This document shows positions 9,779 to 19,599 of a DNA stretch of 64,000 nucleotides, one piece after another. The position numbers were made by a program, and so were the translations under genes. Location of the stretch: contig OY365819.1 of the NCBI GenBank assembly GCA_959347315.1, forward strand, positions 25,201,995 through 25,265,994, read 5' to 3'. Below the pieces are notes generated by a model. It was not told where the DNA came from. It worked only from the letters and a program-made list of their open reading frames with translations, and made no database searches. Positions within the stretch are counted from its first letter, which is position 1. The number at the start of each line of letters is the position of its first letter. Origin of the DNA: Bimastos eiseni (lineage: Eukaryota; Annelida; Clitellata; Crassiclitellata; Lumbricidae).

Positions 9779-12577
9779 CTACAGAGTAAGGGCCCTTTTG
9801 CGTTTGCGACCTTGTAAGGTGTGTGTCAGATGGTAATGGTGCTTAAGGGCATCTGAAACATTCTGTTCTGACTGCCACGAAGGTGGGTAAGTCGTGTCTT
9901 GCCACTCTACGCGATAATGCCGGGTGCCATTTATAATTTTGCAGCCCAATAGCCTGTGTGCTTGATACCACTGAGAAGCAGTGGGGGTCAGGATCATGGC
10001 AGGAGGTGGTGGGCTGGAAGAGGGTGTCGACGAGGATGGGAGAACGACGTCATCAAGAAGAATGTCCTGCATCGGATTCTGGTCGGTGACGGCTGTCGAT
10101 GCGAGGTCGTCCGATGGAGTGTCGATCGGGTGCGGATCCAATACCGATGCTTGGTCATCCGGCGTAGGGAGAACGGAGACTGGATCCGAAACTGGAGGAG
10201 GAGTGTCCGATCGGGTAATGACGGTGTCGGATGGCGACGTGCTTTGTGAATTAGTGACCGGCGGCGTAGGCGCCGCTATGAGGTCCTGGAACCGTGCAAA
10301 TAATAAATCTTGGTTGTCGACGAAGGCTTTCAGGCGATTAGTGTGTACTGGTGCCTGGAGACTCTTGTTTGTGTGGGCGTTACACAAAAAATACGTGTCA
10401 CGCGCGCCACACTGCACGATGTAGTAAGTTCCAATGAATTTTCTCCGGAGCTTGTTTGATGAGCCCTTTGGATTGTATTCATCTCTGAGCCATACATAAT
10501 CACCAGGTGCATAGAATGCCGGGTGCTGCTTGGCGTCGTAATGTTTCTTGTACTCGTGTTGAGCAGCGAGTATGTTGTCACGGGCGATTTGACGGACTAC
10601 GTGAAGTCTTGATAATAACTCAGCTATGTGATTGTCGGCTGTGATTCTGCCAGTTGATGGTGGAACCAAGGCTGTTTGTAGTGGTAGGTTCATCTCGCGG
10701 CCATAGGCGAGGAAGGTTGGGGAGTATTTGGTGGATAAGGACGGAGTTGCACGCAATGCGTGAAGAACGGCGGGTATGTACAGATCCCATTCTTTCTGGG
10801 TTAAGCAGTAAGATCGTAGTGCTGCCCAGATAACTCTCCAGTAGCGCTCTACCTGCCCATTAGTCTCAGGGTGATAGGAAGCAGTGAGAAGGCGCTGGAT
10901 GTGGAACCGAGAACATAAGTCTTTGACCACAGTCGCCATGAAGGACTTCCCACGGTCGGAGACCAAAAATTTCGGTGCTCCATACCGAGTGATGATGTGG
11001 TTATACAACGCTGTGGCCACGGTGGTGGCTTTCTGGTCAGCTGTTGGGATCATTTCCGTGTATTTGGTCAAAGATTCCACAAAAAGTAAGATGTATTTAT
11101 GTCCTTGGGCCGTGGTTGGCAAGGGTCCAACAAAATCATAATGCCAGCGCTCGAATGGGCCTGCTGCGGGTATGGGGTGAAGTGGAGCGCGAGTTGAAAC
11201 TGGTCCCTGTTTGGATCGTTGGCAAATGTCGCAACTCGTAATGAACTGAAGCAGATCTTGGTACATTCCTTTCCAGTAGAAACGAGCACGTAAGACTAGG
11301 TAACACCTGTCTATCGCCGAATGCCCAAGATGTGAATGGCACTGCTCCAACACTAGTCGACGCAACGACGCAGGTATCACTATCTGCTTGAGAATCGTGA
11401 CTGACTGATCGTTGCGTTTTGCACGTGGTTTGAAGAATCTCATTAGAATGCTGTCACTTAAGACGAAGTGTTCAGCATGTAAAATGATTTCTCGTGCAGA
11501 CTTATTGTCGCTAGGTAAAAGGTTAAACGCTAGGTACTCGAATAACGGTCTAAGTTCAGCGCACTCAGACTGTGCCTTGCGAATGTCTAGTTGTGCATCG
11601 AATAACACATAGTCACTAACTGCGTGAATCTTAGTGTGAAATTCTACAGCAGACTGATCGAGCATCGTATTTGAACCAACGTCTATGGCGTCATTAGATT
11701 CGTTCGGAGGAACTAGAGGTCTGAGGTATAAATCGTCATTAGCGAAAACATCGTCTGCTGCAGGAGGAGGAGTGTCCTCGTAAGTGCGGCGGGAGAGACA
11801 ATCTGCCGCTGCGTTCTGTGTTCCGGGCTTGTGTAACACAGTGTAATTATAATTTTGTAGTAACAACGCCCAACGTGTAGTTCGGCCGGAAGTTGCCTTC
11901 ATGTGATTCAGCCACTTGAGGCTAATATGATCTGTGTATACGGTAAAGGTGTTGTTAATGAGGTACTGGTGGAAACGTTTCACTCCAGTGACAAGAGCGA
12001 GTCCTTCTAAATCAGTTATCATGTAGTTTCTCTCGGACCCGCGAAGATTTCTTCCACCGTACTCGATGGGGTGGGAAATGCCGGCGGCGTCTTTCTGACT
12101 AAGGATAAAACCGACTGCTTGTGCTGATGCATCGATCGTGAGATCAAAAGGCCGATTCATGTCCGGAAAAGCAAGTACCGGTGCAGTGGTTAGGGCAGTC
12201 TTTAAGGTTTCAAAGGCGTGCTGACATGCGTCCGTCCAAAGGAAGTTAATGTCTTTCCTGAGTAACTCGTTGAGTGGTGCGGAAATCTTGGCGTATCCTT
12301 GGATAAACCGACGATGGTAGGAGCTCAACCCAAGAAACTGTTTGACTTGTGTGGCATTCTGTGGTGTTGGAATGCCGGTGACAGTATCAATCTTTGCGGG
12401 GTCGACTGCGATACCTTCCGCAGACAATATGTGACCCAGGAATTTGACCTTGGTCTGTGCCCACTGGCACTTTTTGGGGTGGAGTCTTAGTCGAGCTTCT
12501 CTGAAACGAGTGAAAACTTGTTGCAGATGTTGCAGGTGTTGTGGAAAACTTTTGGAGTACACTAAGCAATCATCCAA
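9779..12577 (-). CDS. pol: Gypsy pol, RT thumb to chromodomain (RT C-terminus, RNase H, integrase, chromodomain)
   Basis: This 932-codon open frame starts inside the reverse transcriptase. The catalytic YLDD that belongs to it lies just upstream and its last Asp pair opens this piece (MDDCLVYSK). RNase H follows at about residues 140-260, with DASAQAVGFI and TVYTDH. The integrase has an H2C2 zinc module (HLGHSAIDRC to CDICQRSK, about residues 415-455), first Asp in RWHYDFVGP, second in LVSDRGKSF and Glu in NGQVERYW, so the catalytic triad is intact. A chromodomain ends the protein (HYRVEWQDTTYPPSW, about residues 870-915). It is separated from the RT N-terminal piece only by TGA 12608-12610 in the same frame. 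Confidence 0.93.
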   Translation of the reverse strand: MDDCLVYSKSFPQHLQHLQQVFTRFREARLRLHPKKCQWAQTKVKFLGHILSAEGIAVDPAKIDTVTGIPTPQNATQVKQFLGLSSYHRRFIQGYAKISAPLNELLRKDINFLWTDACQHAFETLKTALTTAPVLAFPDMNRPFDLTIDASAQAVGFILSQKDAAGISHPIEYGGRNLRGSERNYMITDLEGLALVTGVKRFHQYLINNTFTVYTDHISLKWLNHMKATSGRTTRWALLLQNYNYTVLHKPGTQNAAADCLSRRTYEDTPPPAADDVFANDDLYLRPLVPPNESNDAIDVGSNTMLDQSAVEFHTKIHAVSDYVLFDAQLDIRKAQSECAELRPLFEYLAFNLLPSDNKSAREIILHAEHFVLSDSILMRFFKPRAKRNDQSVTILKQIVIPASLRRLVLEQCHSHLGHSAIDRCYLVLRARFYWKGMYQDLLQFITSCDICQRSKQGPVSTRAPLHPIPAAGPFERWHYDFVGPLPTTAQGHKYILLFVESLTKYTEMIPTADQKATTVATALYNHIITRYGAPKFLVSDRGKSFMATVVKDLCSRFHIQRLLTASYHPETNGQVERYWRVIWAALRSYCLTQKEWDLYIPAVLHALRATPSLSTKYSPTFLAYGREMNLPLQTALVPPSTGRITADNHIAELLSRLHVVRQIARDNILAAQHEYKKHYDAKQHPAFYAPGDYVWLRDEYNPKGSSNKLRRKFIGTYYIVQCGARDTYFLCNAHTNKSLQAPVHTNRLKAFVDNQDLLFARFQDLIAAPTPPVTNSQSTSPSDTVITRSDTPPPVSDPVSVLPTPDDQASVLDPHPIDTPSDDLASTAVTDQNPMQDILLDDVVLPSSSTPSSSPPPPAMILTPTASQWYQAHRLLGCKIINGTRHYRVEWQDTTYPPSWQSEQNVSDALKHHYHLTHTLQGRKRKRALTL

Positions 12578-12607
12578 ATAACAAAGGACGAATTGATTTA
12601 ATTCGGC

Positions 12608-13160
12608 TCAGAATACCGTGTGCATGAGCCTCTGAAACGTTTGAGACGCTCCGGACAAGCCGAAAGGCATGCGGTTAAAGTGGTAGGCTCCTGATGCCGT
12701 GACAAAGCCTGTTTTCCGTCGTGACTCTTCGTCAAGGAAGATTTGATGGTAACCACTTTTCAAGTCGATGGCACTATAATATTCTGGGTGGCAGTCTGCC
12801 ATTTGATCCAGAATAGTGTCTAAGGTCGGTAGGGGATACGTAGTGGAGGTCGTTTGGGCATTAAGCCGCCGATAGTCAATGACGAATCGAGGGCAAAGGT
12901 CATTTTTCTTGGCCACGAGTATCACTGGAGCGTTCCATGGGGTGTCACTAGGACTGACGATTCCACACCTAACCATTTCTTCTGTTTGTCTTTCGATTTC
13001 AACTCTAGCTGCTGGAGAATGGCGATAAGGACGCTGCATGGCTGGTTTGCCGGTGGTCTCGATGTGATGACAAATAATGTCTGTTCCCGGTAATTTGGAA
13101 ACGTCAGTGGTGAAAAGGTCTCTGTGTTCGAAGAGCGTGTCGGAAAGCTGGTGGAATTGA
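12608..13160 (-). pseudogene. pol: Gypsy reverse transcriptase, N-terminal part, ending in a premature TGA
   Basis: The frame carries RT motifs in order: PRFVIDYRRLN, SAIDLKSGYHQI and MPFGLSGASQTFQ. It ends at TGA 12608-12610, about eleven codons before the catalytic YLDD. It continues in the same frame beyond, so one substitution is the only break at this end. Upstream the same frame runs to a TAG at 13187-13189 that also interrupts pol. The stop codons separate an otherwise standard RT. Confidence 0.9.
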
Positions 13161-13167
13161 TCGGAGG

Positions 13168-14280
13168 TCAGCTTATCTGCATCGATCTAGAGTCCGATAT
13201 CTTGTAGAATTTTGTCGCGAGCTGACTGGTCAATTGTAGCAGCCAGTGGTGTAGGAGGAGAAGATTTCGTGGGAGGTGTAGTAATCGGAGACTGTAGTGA
13301 GCTGTCATCTGCAAGTTGGATGAACGCGATGGGGAATCTTTTGGGAAGTTCACGGTGGTGTTCGTGGGGTTAAGTATGTTAATGATCGAGACACAGTTAC
13401 TAGGTTGTACTAATATGTCAGCCACTAGAAAGGTCTGGTCAGACGCTATCTGTAACGGTTGAATTATCGCGGCTTGACCTTGAAAATGTGGGGGGATGTG
13501 GACCGGCGCTAGAAGTACGCTACGCGGTGCTACAGAAATTGAAGATCGCAAATGCAAAATGGCTCCTATGGGTTTCTCGTGTTTAAGACACAAGCCAACC
13601 GTCAAGAGGTCATTGAAAAATGTGACAGTGCGATTACGATAATTGATCACAGCTTGCGTGTGATGCAGAAAATCGGCTCCAAGGAGGACGGGGTTGACAA
13701 GTTGGGGAATGACCAAGAAATCAAAATGTATGGTTAACCCCTGAATTTGTATGGGCAGAGAAAGTCTGCCGAGCAATTTGATCGGTTTGCGATCAGCTGC
13801 ACATAACCTAATTTCTTCAACGGGAAGAAGTTTTTGATGATGTTTGGGCAGCTGATTGTACACTCTTTCACTGATGGCAGAATAAAAAGCACCAGTGTCC
13901 ACAAGTGTTGACCTGTGTTGATTAAAAATGAAAACTGAAATTTCGCCGCTAGTGCTGAATTTCTGGCACACGGTTGGTTGTTGGGCATGTGAAGCTGCCA
14001 AGTTGTGCTGTCTGTCCTCGGGTAAACGTACTCGAGTCGACGACGATGTTGTGGATGAAAGTGGAGGTGTGTGCGAGACAAAACGATGGTTTTGTCCGCG
14101 TGTGTTCAAGTGTGTTTGTCGTGAGTGGTTATGTGAGGCTTGCGATGTTGGGCGTGTAGCTTTGACGACTACCGCTTTTGATGGTGGTGATGATGACGAA
14201 GTTGATTGAACAGTTGGTATCGCTGTTGTAGTTGTGGTTGACGACGTGGTTAACATCATTGATTGTGTGGCTGGAATCAC
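13168..14280 (-). CDS. Gypsy protease region (retropepsin)
   Basis: This frame holds a Ser/Thr-rich linker (residues 1-105), then an aspartic protease with the active-site motif LVDTGAFYSAIS near residue 125 and a downstream flap-and-core pattern ending PVLLGADFL. This enzyme cleaves Gag and Pol during particle maturation. The carboxyl part shifts out of the RT frame at a short T run (13339-13342); the next frame carries the expected continuation into the RT. The protease frame is in phase with Gag but is separated from it by the Asn-rich stretch. Confidence 0.85.
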   Translation of the reverse strand: MIPATQSMMLTTSSTTTTTAIPTVQSTSSSSPPSKAVVVKATRPTSQASHNHSRQTHLNTRGQNHRFVSHTPPLSSTTSSSTRVRLPEDRQHNLAASHAQQPTVCQKFSTSGEISVFIFNQHRSTLVDTGAFYSAISERVYNQLPKHHQKLLPVEEIRLCAADRKPIKLLGRLSLPIQIQGLTIHFDFLVIPQLVNPVLLGADFLHHTQAVINYRNRTVTFFNDLLTVGLCLKHEKPIGAILHLRSSISVAPRSVLLAPVHIPPHFQGQAAIIQPLQIASDQTFLVADILVQPSNCVSIINILNPTNTTVNFPKDSPSRSSNLQMTAHYSLRLLHLPRNLLLLHHWLLQLTSQLATKFYKISDSRSMQIS

Positions 14281-14360
14281 CGTTGTGTTCGTGTTTGATC
14301 GTGGCGATGATGTGTTGTATTGGTTACGGAGGTCGGAGTGATGATTATAGTCGTGTGTGG

Positions 14361-14844
14361 TTATGGTTGATGATGATGATGGTACGGCTTCGTTCGTTGA
14401 TGATGAAGGGCAATGATGTTGTCGCTGGTGGCGTTCGAATACCCGTTCGAGTTGTTGCGTTCGTACTCGTTTTCGACGTCGTGGTTGTTTTGGCTGTGGT
14501 TGCTGTGGGTGGAGCTGTTGTTGTTGTTGTTGTTGTGGTTGTGGTTGTTGTTGTTGCCGTTGTGGTTGTTGTTGTGGTTGTTGTTGTCGTTGTTGTAGTT
14601 GTGGTAGTTGTTGTTGTTGTGGTAATTGTTGTTGTAGTTGTTGTTGTTGTAGTTGTTGTTGTAGTCGTTGTTGTTGTCGGTGTTGTAGTTGTTATGGTTG
14701 TGGTTGTTGTGATGATACTGATGATGATGAATATGAGATTGATGGTGTTGTCGTTGGTACGCGACTATGACGTTGTTGTTTGATGGCCTGGTGTGGTTTA
14801 CTATGTAAGTCCGTCGAAGAGGGTGACGGATGTTGCGGTAGTTG
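14361..14844 (-). repeat. AAC-rich trinucleotide stretch between Gag and protease
   Basis: On the minus strand an expanded AAC/CAC tract (densest at 14505-14700) encodes a long Asn/His-rich run in one frame (for example NNNYNNNYNNNN). On the plus strand it gives a meaningless Val/Leu-rich frame. The open Asn-rich frame extends upstream to 15320 in a phase different from both Gag and protease. It may be a linker or a by-product of repeat expansion. Confidence 0.7.
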
Positions 14845-17601
14845 CTATATGGAAGGCCGTCTTCTGGAACGACACATTTTTGCGATGTGGTTCCTCCTGT
14901 TGCATAAAATGCACTGTATCCCGAAGGCAGGACAGTCGCCTCTCCTATGTGCGGCTCCACAGTTGGGACAAGTGTCGCGGAATCGTTGTCTGGGGGCATT
15001 GTCTGTGAATTCAGGTTGTTGTGGTGTATAAGTATTACATCGTTGCTGCGGCGGTAATCTACCGAGTGGGTAGGAAGTTGACTGTGGGAAGTATTTCTGT
15101 TGAGGTGCTTGGCTACTGTATTGTTGTGTTGTGGGTTGCTGGTGGAATTGCTGTGGAAACGATCGCTGTGTGTATGATTGCGAGTCGGCATGAAACTGTT
15201 GGTGGTGTTGGTGTTCTTGTGGGTGGTAAGGTGTGGAGGTCGAATGTACGGGTGATGGTGACGTTTCCCTAGAATGACGATCAACTGAGCGGTACGCTTG
15301 CTCAGTTGGTTGTATGTCAAAGGACACGTGTTTGTCGCGTTGGGGTGGCCTGACTGCTGCCACCTGAGGCGTAGTGATTTCCTCCAGTTTGTCCTGTATA
15401 TGTTTTAAGGTGTGTGCAATCTGTGAAGAGTTTTGAGGGTCTGGCCCGAGTGCAATCTCACAAATCGAAGCCGCTTCGAGAATGTCCTCGACTGATTTCG
15501 ATCCGGGTTGTAGAATCGCATGTCGAACGGTTGGAGATAGCCCGTTAAGGAGGATCATGTACGTATGATCTTTATCCAGGTGCAGCGTTTCTGCCTTCGC
15601 TAGTAAACGTGTAATAAAATCTGCTGCGGTCTCGTCCTCGCGCGGACGGAAGTTCCACAAATCAGCTGTCACTTTCCACTGTTTTTGGTAAAGAGTGAAA
15701 CGTTTAATGAACAACTCTGCCAGTTGTTCGAAAGTAGTGAAACGACTGTGATCTAACGTGGCATACCACGATGCGGCATTGCCCCGGAGGGAAAGCGCAA
15801 AAGCGTCAACGCAATTCCGAGTGTCTAAGTCTTGGAAACGACTCCATAACTTGAACGACCTTAGGAACGAACGCGGGCATTCATCCTTGAGTCCTTCGAA
15901 AGGGGAAGGGAGGAAAAGGCCAGACTTTATAACATGGCGTCTAGCGATGTGCGGTGTCGTAAGGGTGGGAGGGTCCCCACTTGCGGTGTGTGAGGGAGTA
16001 TCCGTCACCTGTGACGTGTGAGGTGGCGGAGGGACGTCCCTGTTCCCATCGATTGTGTATGCAATGGGGCAAGTGTTAGCTACTTGCGTATGATTTGGTG
16101 GCGGAAGGATGTTCTTGTCCCCCTTTATCGCGTAGTAACCTGCGCCTACGACTTGCTGTGCCAACGGAGGCACTGTAAACTGTTCTGCTGAATGGTGCAG
16201 ATCATGTGGCAGTGGTGGGCGGAAGTTGCCCTCCATGACTGAACCACCCTGTTCGTACACTATTTGGGGATTCAACGATGGCGTTGGATAATAGTCCCCT
16301 ATACGCTGTATGTCGTGTTGAAACGACTGTGTGTGGCGTGAGGGCTCCATATAATCAGGCAGGGGTTGACTGTACTGGGGACTCCTTAGCGGTACTACTG
16401 ATGAACGATAACCGACGGCTGGTGGTTGTGATGACGATATGACGTAGGGATCCAATGTGTGTGGCTGAGGGACCGTAGTGGGGTATGAGGGTTGATGGTA
16501 TATCCGCATGGGACCCTGTTCCTTCGTTATTGATGGACAAGTTCTGTTGCTAGACGGTTGCCATAGCGTCTCGCTTAAGGAAGGGTGTGGAGGGTGATGC
16601 TCGTATGTTTGTGTGTAGTGGCTAGGGTCCAACTGCATCGTCCCAGGATTAGTGGAGGCCACATGTGTGGGTGCCTGTTGGGGGATGGGACAGGATGGTG
16701 CTGGTCTTTGCTGATGAGTTTCGCGGAATGTGACGGTGTTTGAAGATGGTAACGGATGAAAATAATGAAACGATGGACCGACATCTGTGGTCCTCATTAG
16801 AAGAGATCGGTTATCTGAGTGTGAGTCGCTAACGCCGGTTGTGATGGGTGGAGGGGAAGGGCTGCGTTGGAGTTCCATGCGGTTCTGCAAATTAATATGT
16901 TGGCCACAATCTGAAATTGGTGCCAGCGGTCGGGAGAATCGGGATTCCGCTGGAAGAACGATCGGTGGACTGTGGTCCACGATAGAATTAGGCTTGTCCG
17001 ACTGAACGTTGGTCGGTAAAGAGAGATAATGAATGGGGGATGGCGATGCATCAATGCGGCATTCCACTGCTGTTATAATTGATGGTTCACCCAGTCTTGG
17101 GGATGTCAGCGGTTCGTGAACAGCTGTGGATTCATTCCAGGCAGATATGTCATGCTCTGATAGTTTCTGCTGTGAAGGTCGAGGAGGTACGGAGTGGTCG
17201 GGAATTTGGTCAGCTGTGTGTTGTGGGGAGGTAACAAAGGGAATCTGTTGCAGGTCATAATGAACAGACGGTGGTGTGGGCGAAGATAGCTCGTAATGAA
17301 TGGTCGTAGGGTGGGAGGCTAACTGACCTCCTGTTGTGTGTAAATCATGATCAGACCTTCCCTCTCTGGGCGAAATGTGGGGAGGGGTCTTAGACATGAA
17401 TTCTTCAAGAGGTGAATCTAAACGAGATGGATGATCAAGGCGGCGTGGTGTGCGGGGTGCAGATGATTGTAAGTTAACTTCGACAGATGAAGGACCAGCT
17501 ATTGACTGAAGCTTGCTTCTTGTGTTATGACTAGGTCCACTATAGGAACGTAGAAGTCGACTGGGATCGAAGAGAATCTTTGGTGTGGATTGGTTGGCCA
17601 T
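14845..17601 (-). CDS. gag: Gypsy Gag polyprotein with two zinc knuckles
   Basis: An intact 918-codon frame starts at ATG 17601. The first about 550 residues are Pro/Ser/His-rich and low in order, which is long for a Gypsy Gag. A capsid-like helical region follows (about residues 560-720, including RSFKLWSRFQDLD and RFTLYQKQWK, typical of retrotransposon Gag). A Gln/His/Pro-rich stretch comes next. Two CCHC zinc knuckles close it: CPNCGAAHRRGDC and CILCNRRNHIAKMC. Gag forms the particle and binds the element RNA. The frame ends just upstream of the Asn-rich tract. Confidence 0.9.
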   Translation of the reverse strand: MANQSTPKILFDPSRLLRSYSGPSHNTRSKLQSIAGPSSVEVNLQSSAPRTPRRLDHPSRLDSPLEEFMSKTPPHISPREGRSDHDLHTTGGQLASHPTTIHYELSSPTPPSVHYDLQQIPFVTSPQHTADQIPDHSVPPRPSQQKLSEHDISAWNESTAVHEPLTSPRLGEPSIITAVECRIDASPSPIHYLSLPTNVQSDKPNSIVDHSPPIVLPAESRFSRPLAPISDCGQHINLQNRMELQRSPSPPPITTGVSDSHSDNRSLLMRTTDVGPSFHYFHPLPSSNTVTFRETHQQRPAPSCPIPQQAPTHVASTNPGTMQLDPSHYTQTYEHHPPHPSLSETLWQPSSNRTCPSITKEQGPMRIYHQPSYPTTVPQPHTLDPYVISSSQPPAVGYRSSVVPLRSPQYSQPLPDYMEPSRHTQSFQHDIQRIGDYYPTPSLNPQIVYEQGGSVMEGNFRPPLPHDLHHSAEQFTVPPLAQQVVGAGYYAIKGDKNILPPPNHTQVANTCPIAYTIDGNRDVPPPPHTSQVTDTPSHTASGDPPTLTTPHIARRHVIKSGLFLPSPFEGLKDECPRSFLRSFKLWSRFQDLDTRNCVDAFALSLRGNAASWYATLDHSRFTTFEQLAELFIKRFTLYQKQWKVTADLWNFRPREDETAADFITRLLAKAETLHLDKDHTYMILLNGLSPTVRHAILQPGSKSVEDILEAASICEIALGPDPQNSSQIAHTLKHIQDKLEEITTPQVAAVRPPQRDKHVSFDIQPTEQAYRSVDRHSRETSPSPVHSTSTPYHPQEHQHHQQFHADSQSYTQRSFPQQFHQQPTTQQYSSQAPQQKYFPQSTSYPLGRLPPQQRCNTYTPQQPEFTDNAPRQRFRDTCPNCGAAHRRGDCPAFGIQCILCNRRNHIAKMCRSRRRPSI

Positions 17602-18983
17602 TGTGCGTTATAGAAGTTAGTAGTCTAATGGATTGCCAACCGTAAAACTAGTGTGAAACTCGTTAAATGTGAAACAAACAATGAGAGTCCCTTGTACACG
17701 AAAATGTTCCTGCCGACTGGCACTGTCTGTGTCAGTCTCAAGGCGTAGCAAAGGTGAGGGCAACGACAATGGTCTGTGTTCTCACGTAGTGTCATTAATC
17801 GGCAACTATCTAGGTGGAATACCTAGTAGATGCAAAAGAGAGCTGTGTGGCAAGCGAACTCTATGTTAAGGGACGAAATGAACCCACACGATTCTCTAAT
17901 AGTGAGGCGCAATATAAAGTGTGGTATGGTGTACGTGTATGTGTATATGTGTGTATGGAAGTGAGACTGGATTTATGTGATTGATGAGTGATCAAGGAAT
18001 CTGTGATGTTAGCGAGAATCTATCGTGGCTGGTGCTGTCTGGCGCTAAATAGTCCTCATCGAGTGATGGTTATCGCCGGCGGAGAGTAAAAACGACCAGA
18101 GTGATCAGCCACGAGTGAAAATCAAAATAACTTATGCCAGAGGAAATGAGTGAATGTAGGTGACGTGTTGAGACGACATAGTTATGCAATATAGGAGTAA
18201 TATAGTCAATGAAACTGGTAAGCAAGTAGTGTTTGAATGTGAGGTTGTGCACCAGAATTTGTGTTTGTATGCGTGTAGGGATGAAGAATAAATTTAGACT
18301 TACCTGACGTTGTAAGTGATGAGCTGAACGCCCAGGTATCGGATATGGTGATGAGACGTCCGTCTGAGAGGTCCGGCTGTCCGTGGTGTGCGGCAGGAAC
18401 TCGAGAGTGTGATTAGAAGTAGCGGTATCTGGTGGTAGATTGATGGGTGAGACCGTTCGGCTGTCGTTGATGAGCTTTGAAACTTCTAGCAAGCGGTGAA
18501 CGACCCTTGCGAGGCGGTGGAATCACGCGGCGGATTGATAATACGAAAACGCCTGATATGAGGTGATGACTAAGGAGAGATGTTATGAATAATATACTTA
18601 ATTAATCAACGCGAAGACGGTGATCATTGTGAACTAACTGCAGATGGAGTACATGAGATATGATGATTAGGAAAACGAATATAGAACTGTACGATCTAAG
18701 ACAAAAGATAATAGATAAGATGATAAAATTGAGGAGAAAAAATTGGTAGCTCTACTTATAATTACTCATTCGAGGGTTTAGGCTGTGAAACCTCTATTAG
18801 GTCGGGCAATGGCAAACGGTCCTGTGGTGTTTCGCGTTGGTAGACAATTATATAACCAGCGCCAATAGGGGGAAACGAATCTGTATTAACATTCTGAAGA
18901 AGATCAGAAAGGTCTGACGGTGGTGAAGACATGAAAAAAACAGGTCTAGTGAATGGAAAATTAAATAAAGTTTGAGGTACTAA
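17602..18983 (-). other. 5' leader of the Gypsy element
   Basis: About 1.4 kb separates the primer binding site from Gag. A 140-codon minus-strand frame at 18070-18492 has no recognisable domain. I see no tandem repeats other than a short TG-rich patch near 17930-17960. Confidence 0.5.
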
Positions 18984-19001
18984 AATCGTGGTTCTCCACC
19001 A
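18984..19001 (-). promoter_or_regulatory. Primer binding site of the Gypsy element
   Basis: The minus strand directly after the 5' LTR reads TGGTGGAGAACCACGATT. The TGG start pairs with the CCA end of a tRNA, as in a normal LTR element. I cannot name the tRNA from memory. Confidence 0.6.
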
Positions 19002-19599
19002 TGTAAGAACGCTGAAGGTTCTACTTAGACTAGCTCTACTATTATATCAGATGTTGACGAGTAGATTATGCTAGGGGAAACTAGCTACACATAAAGAGAC
19101 AGTTCAGATACAAACTATCTTTATTAAATACAGAGAAGAAGAGGTGATAATAATATATATATATAATGATTGTGACTAATACATAACTGTTACATGTACT
19201 TACTAATGCTAGTATGGGTGAGATGATAATGTCCAAACCCTAAGATGATACGAGCTGACGAGCCTGACAAGATAGTTAGAGTTCTTCGGAAGTCAGACTG
19301 CAAAGTTCCTAACAGTGCTGTAGCTTATAAGAGACTTTCCTCAGCCAAAGAGGAAACTGGCCTATCCTAGATCAGACTACTTTGATTGACTAGTTACTGA
19401 CCACTCAAGGATCAACTATTGACCACTCTAGCAATGAGGGCTGACTGCAACTGCTAGAGCCTACACGAGTGACTGACAGAACCTATACTGTCAGAATTAG
19501 TGAATGTTCAGCTAAACCTAATGTATAATAATGATCTATATATATAAATTGTTCGAGGCTATCTATTGTAATGTAATGTACAGAATAATCACGGTTACA
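19002..19599 (-). repeat. Right LTR (5' LTR of the minus-strand Gypsy element)
   Basis: Identical in length to the left LTR and different at one base (T 19529). Transcription of the element would start within this copy on the minus strand. It is followed at once on that strand by the primer binding site. Confidence 0.95.

Larger units (their letters stand above)
7464..19599 (-). mobile_element. Ty3/Gypsy LTR retrotransposon with chromodomain integrase, 12.1 kb
   Basis: Two direct 598-bp LTRs bound the element. Each begins TGTAA and ends TTACA on the plus strand. The 4-bp sequence GATG lies at 7460-7463 and again at 19600-19603, a target-site duplication. Genes are on the minus strand in the order Gag with two zinc knuckles, aspartic protease, reverse transcriptase, RNase H, integrase and a C-terminal chromodomain. 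RT-before-IN order plus the chromodomain places it in Ty3/Gypsy. About 1.4 kb of leader and about 1.7 kb of 3' noncoding sequence make it unusually long. Pol carries a frameshift and two nonsense codons, so this copy is not autonomous. Confidence 0.93.

Noticed and set aside
14232..14783. Long Val/Leu-rich plus-strand open frame
   Set aside because: It is the complement of the AAC-rich stretch of the minus-strand retrotransposon and has repeat-driven composition only.
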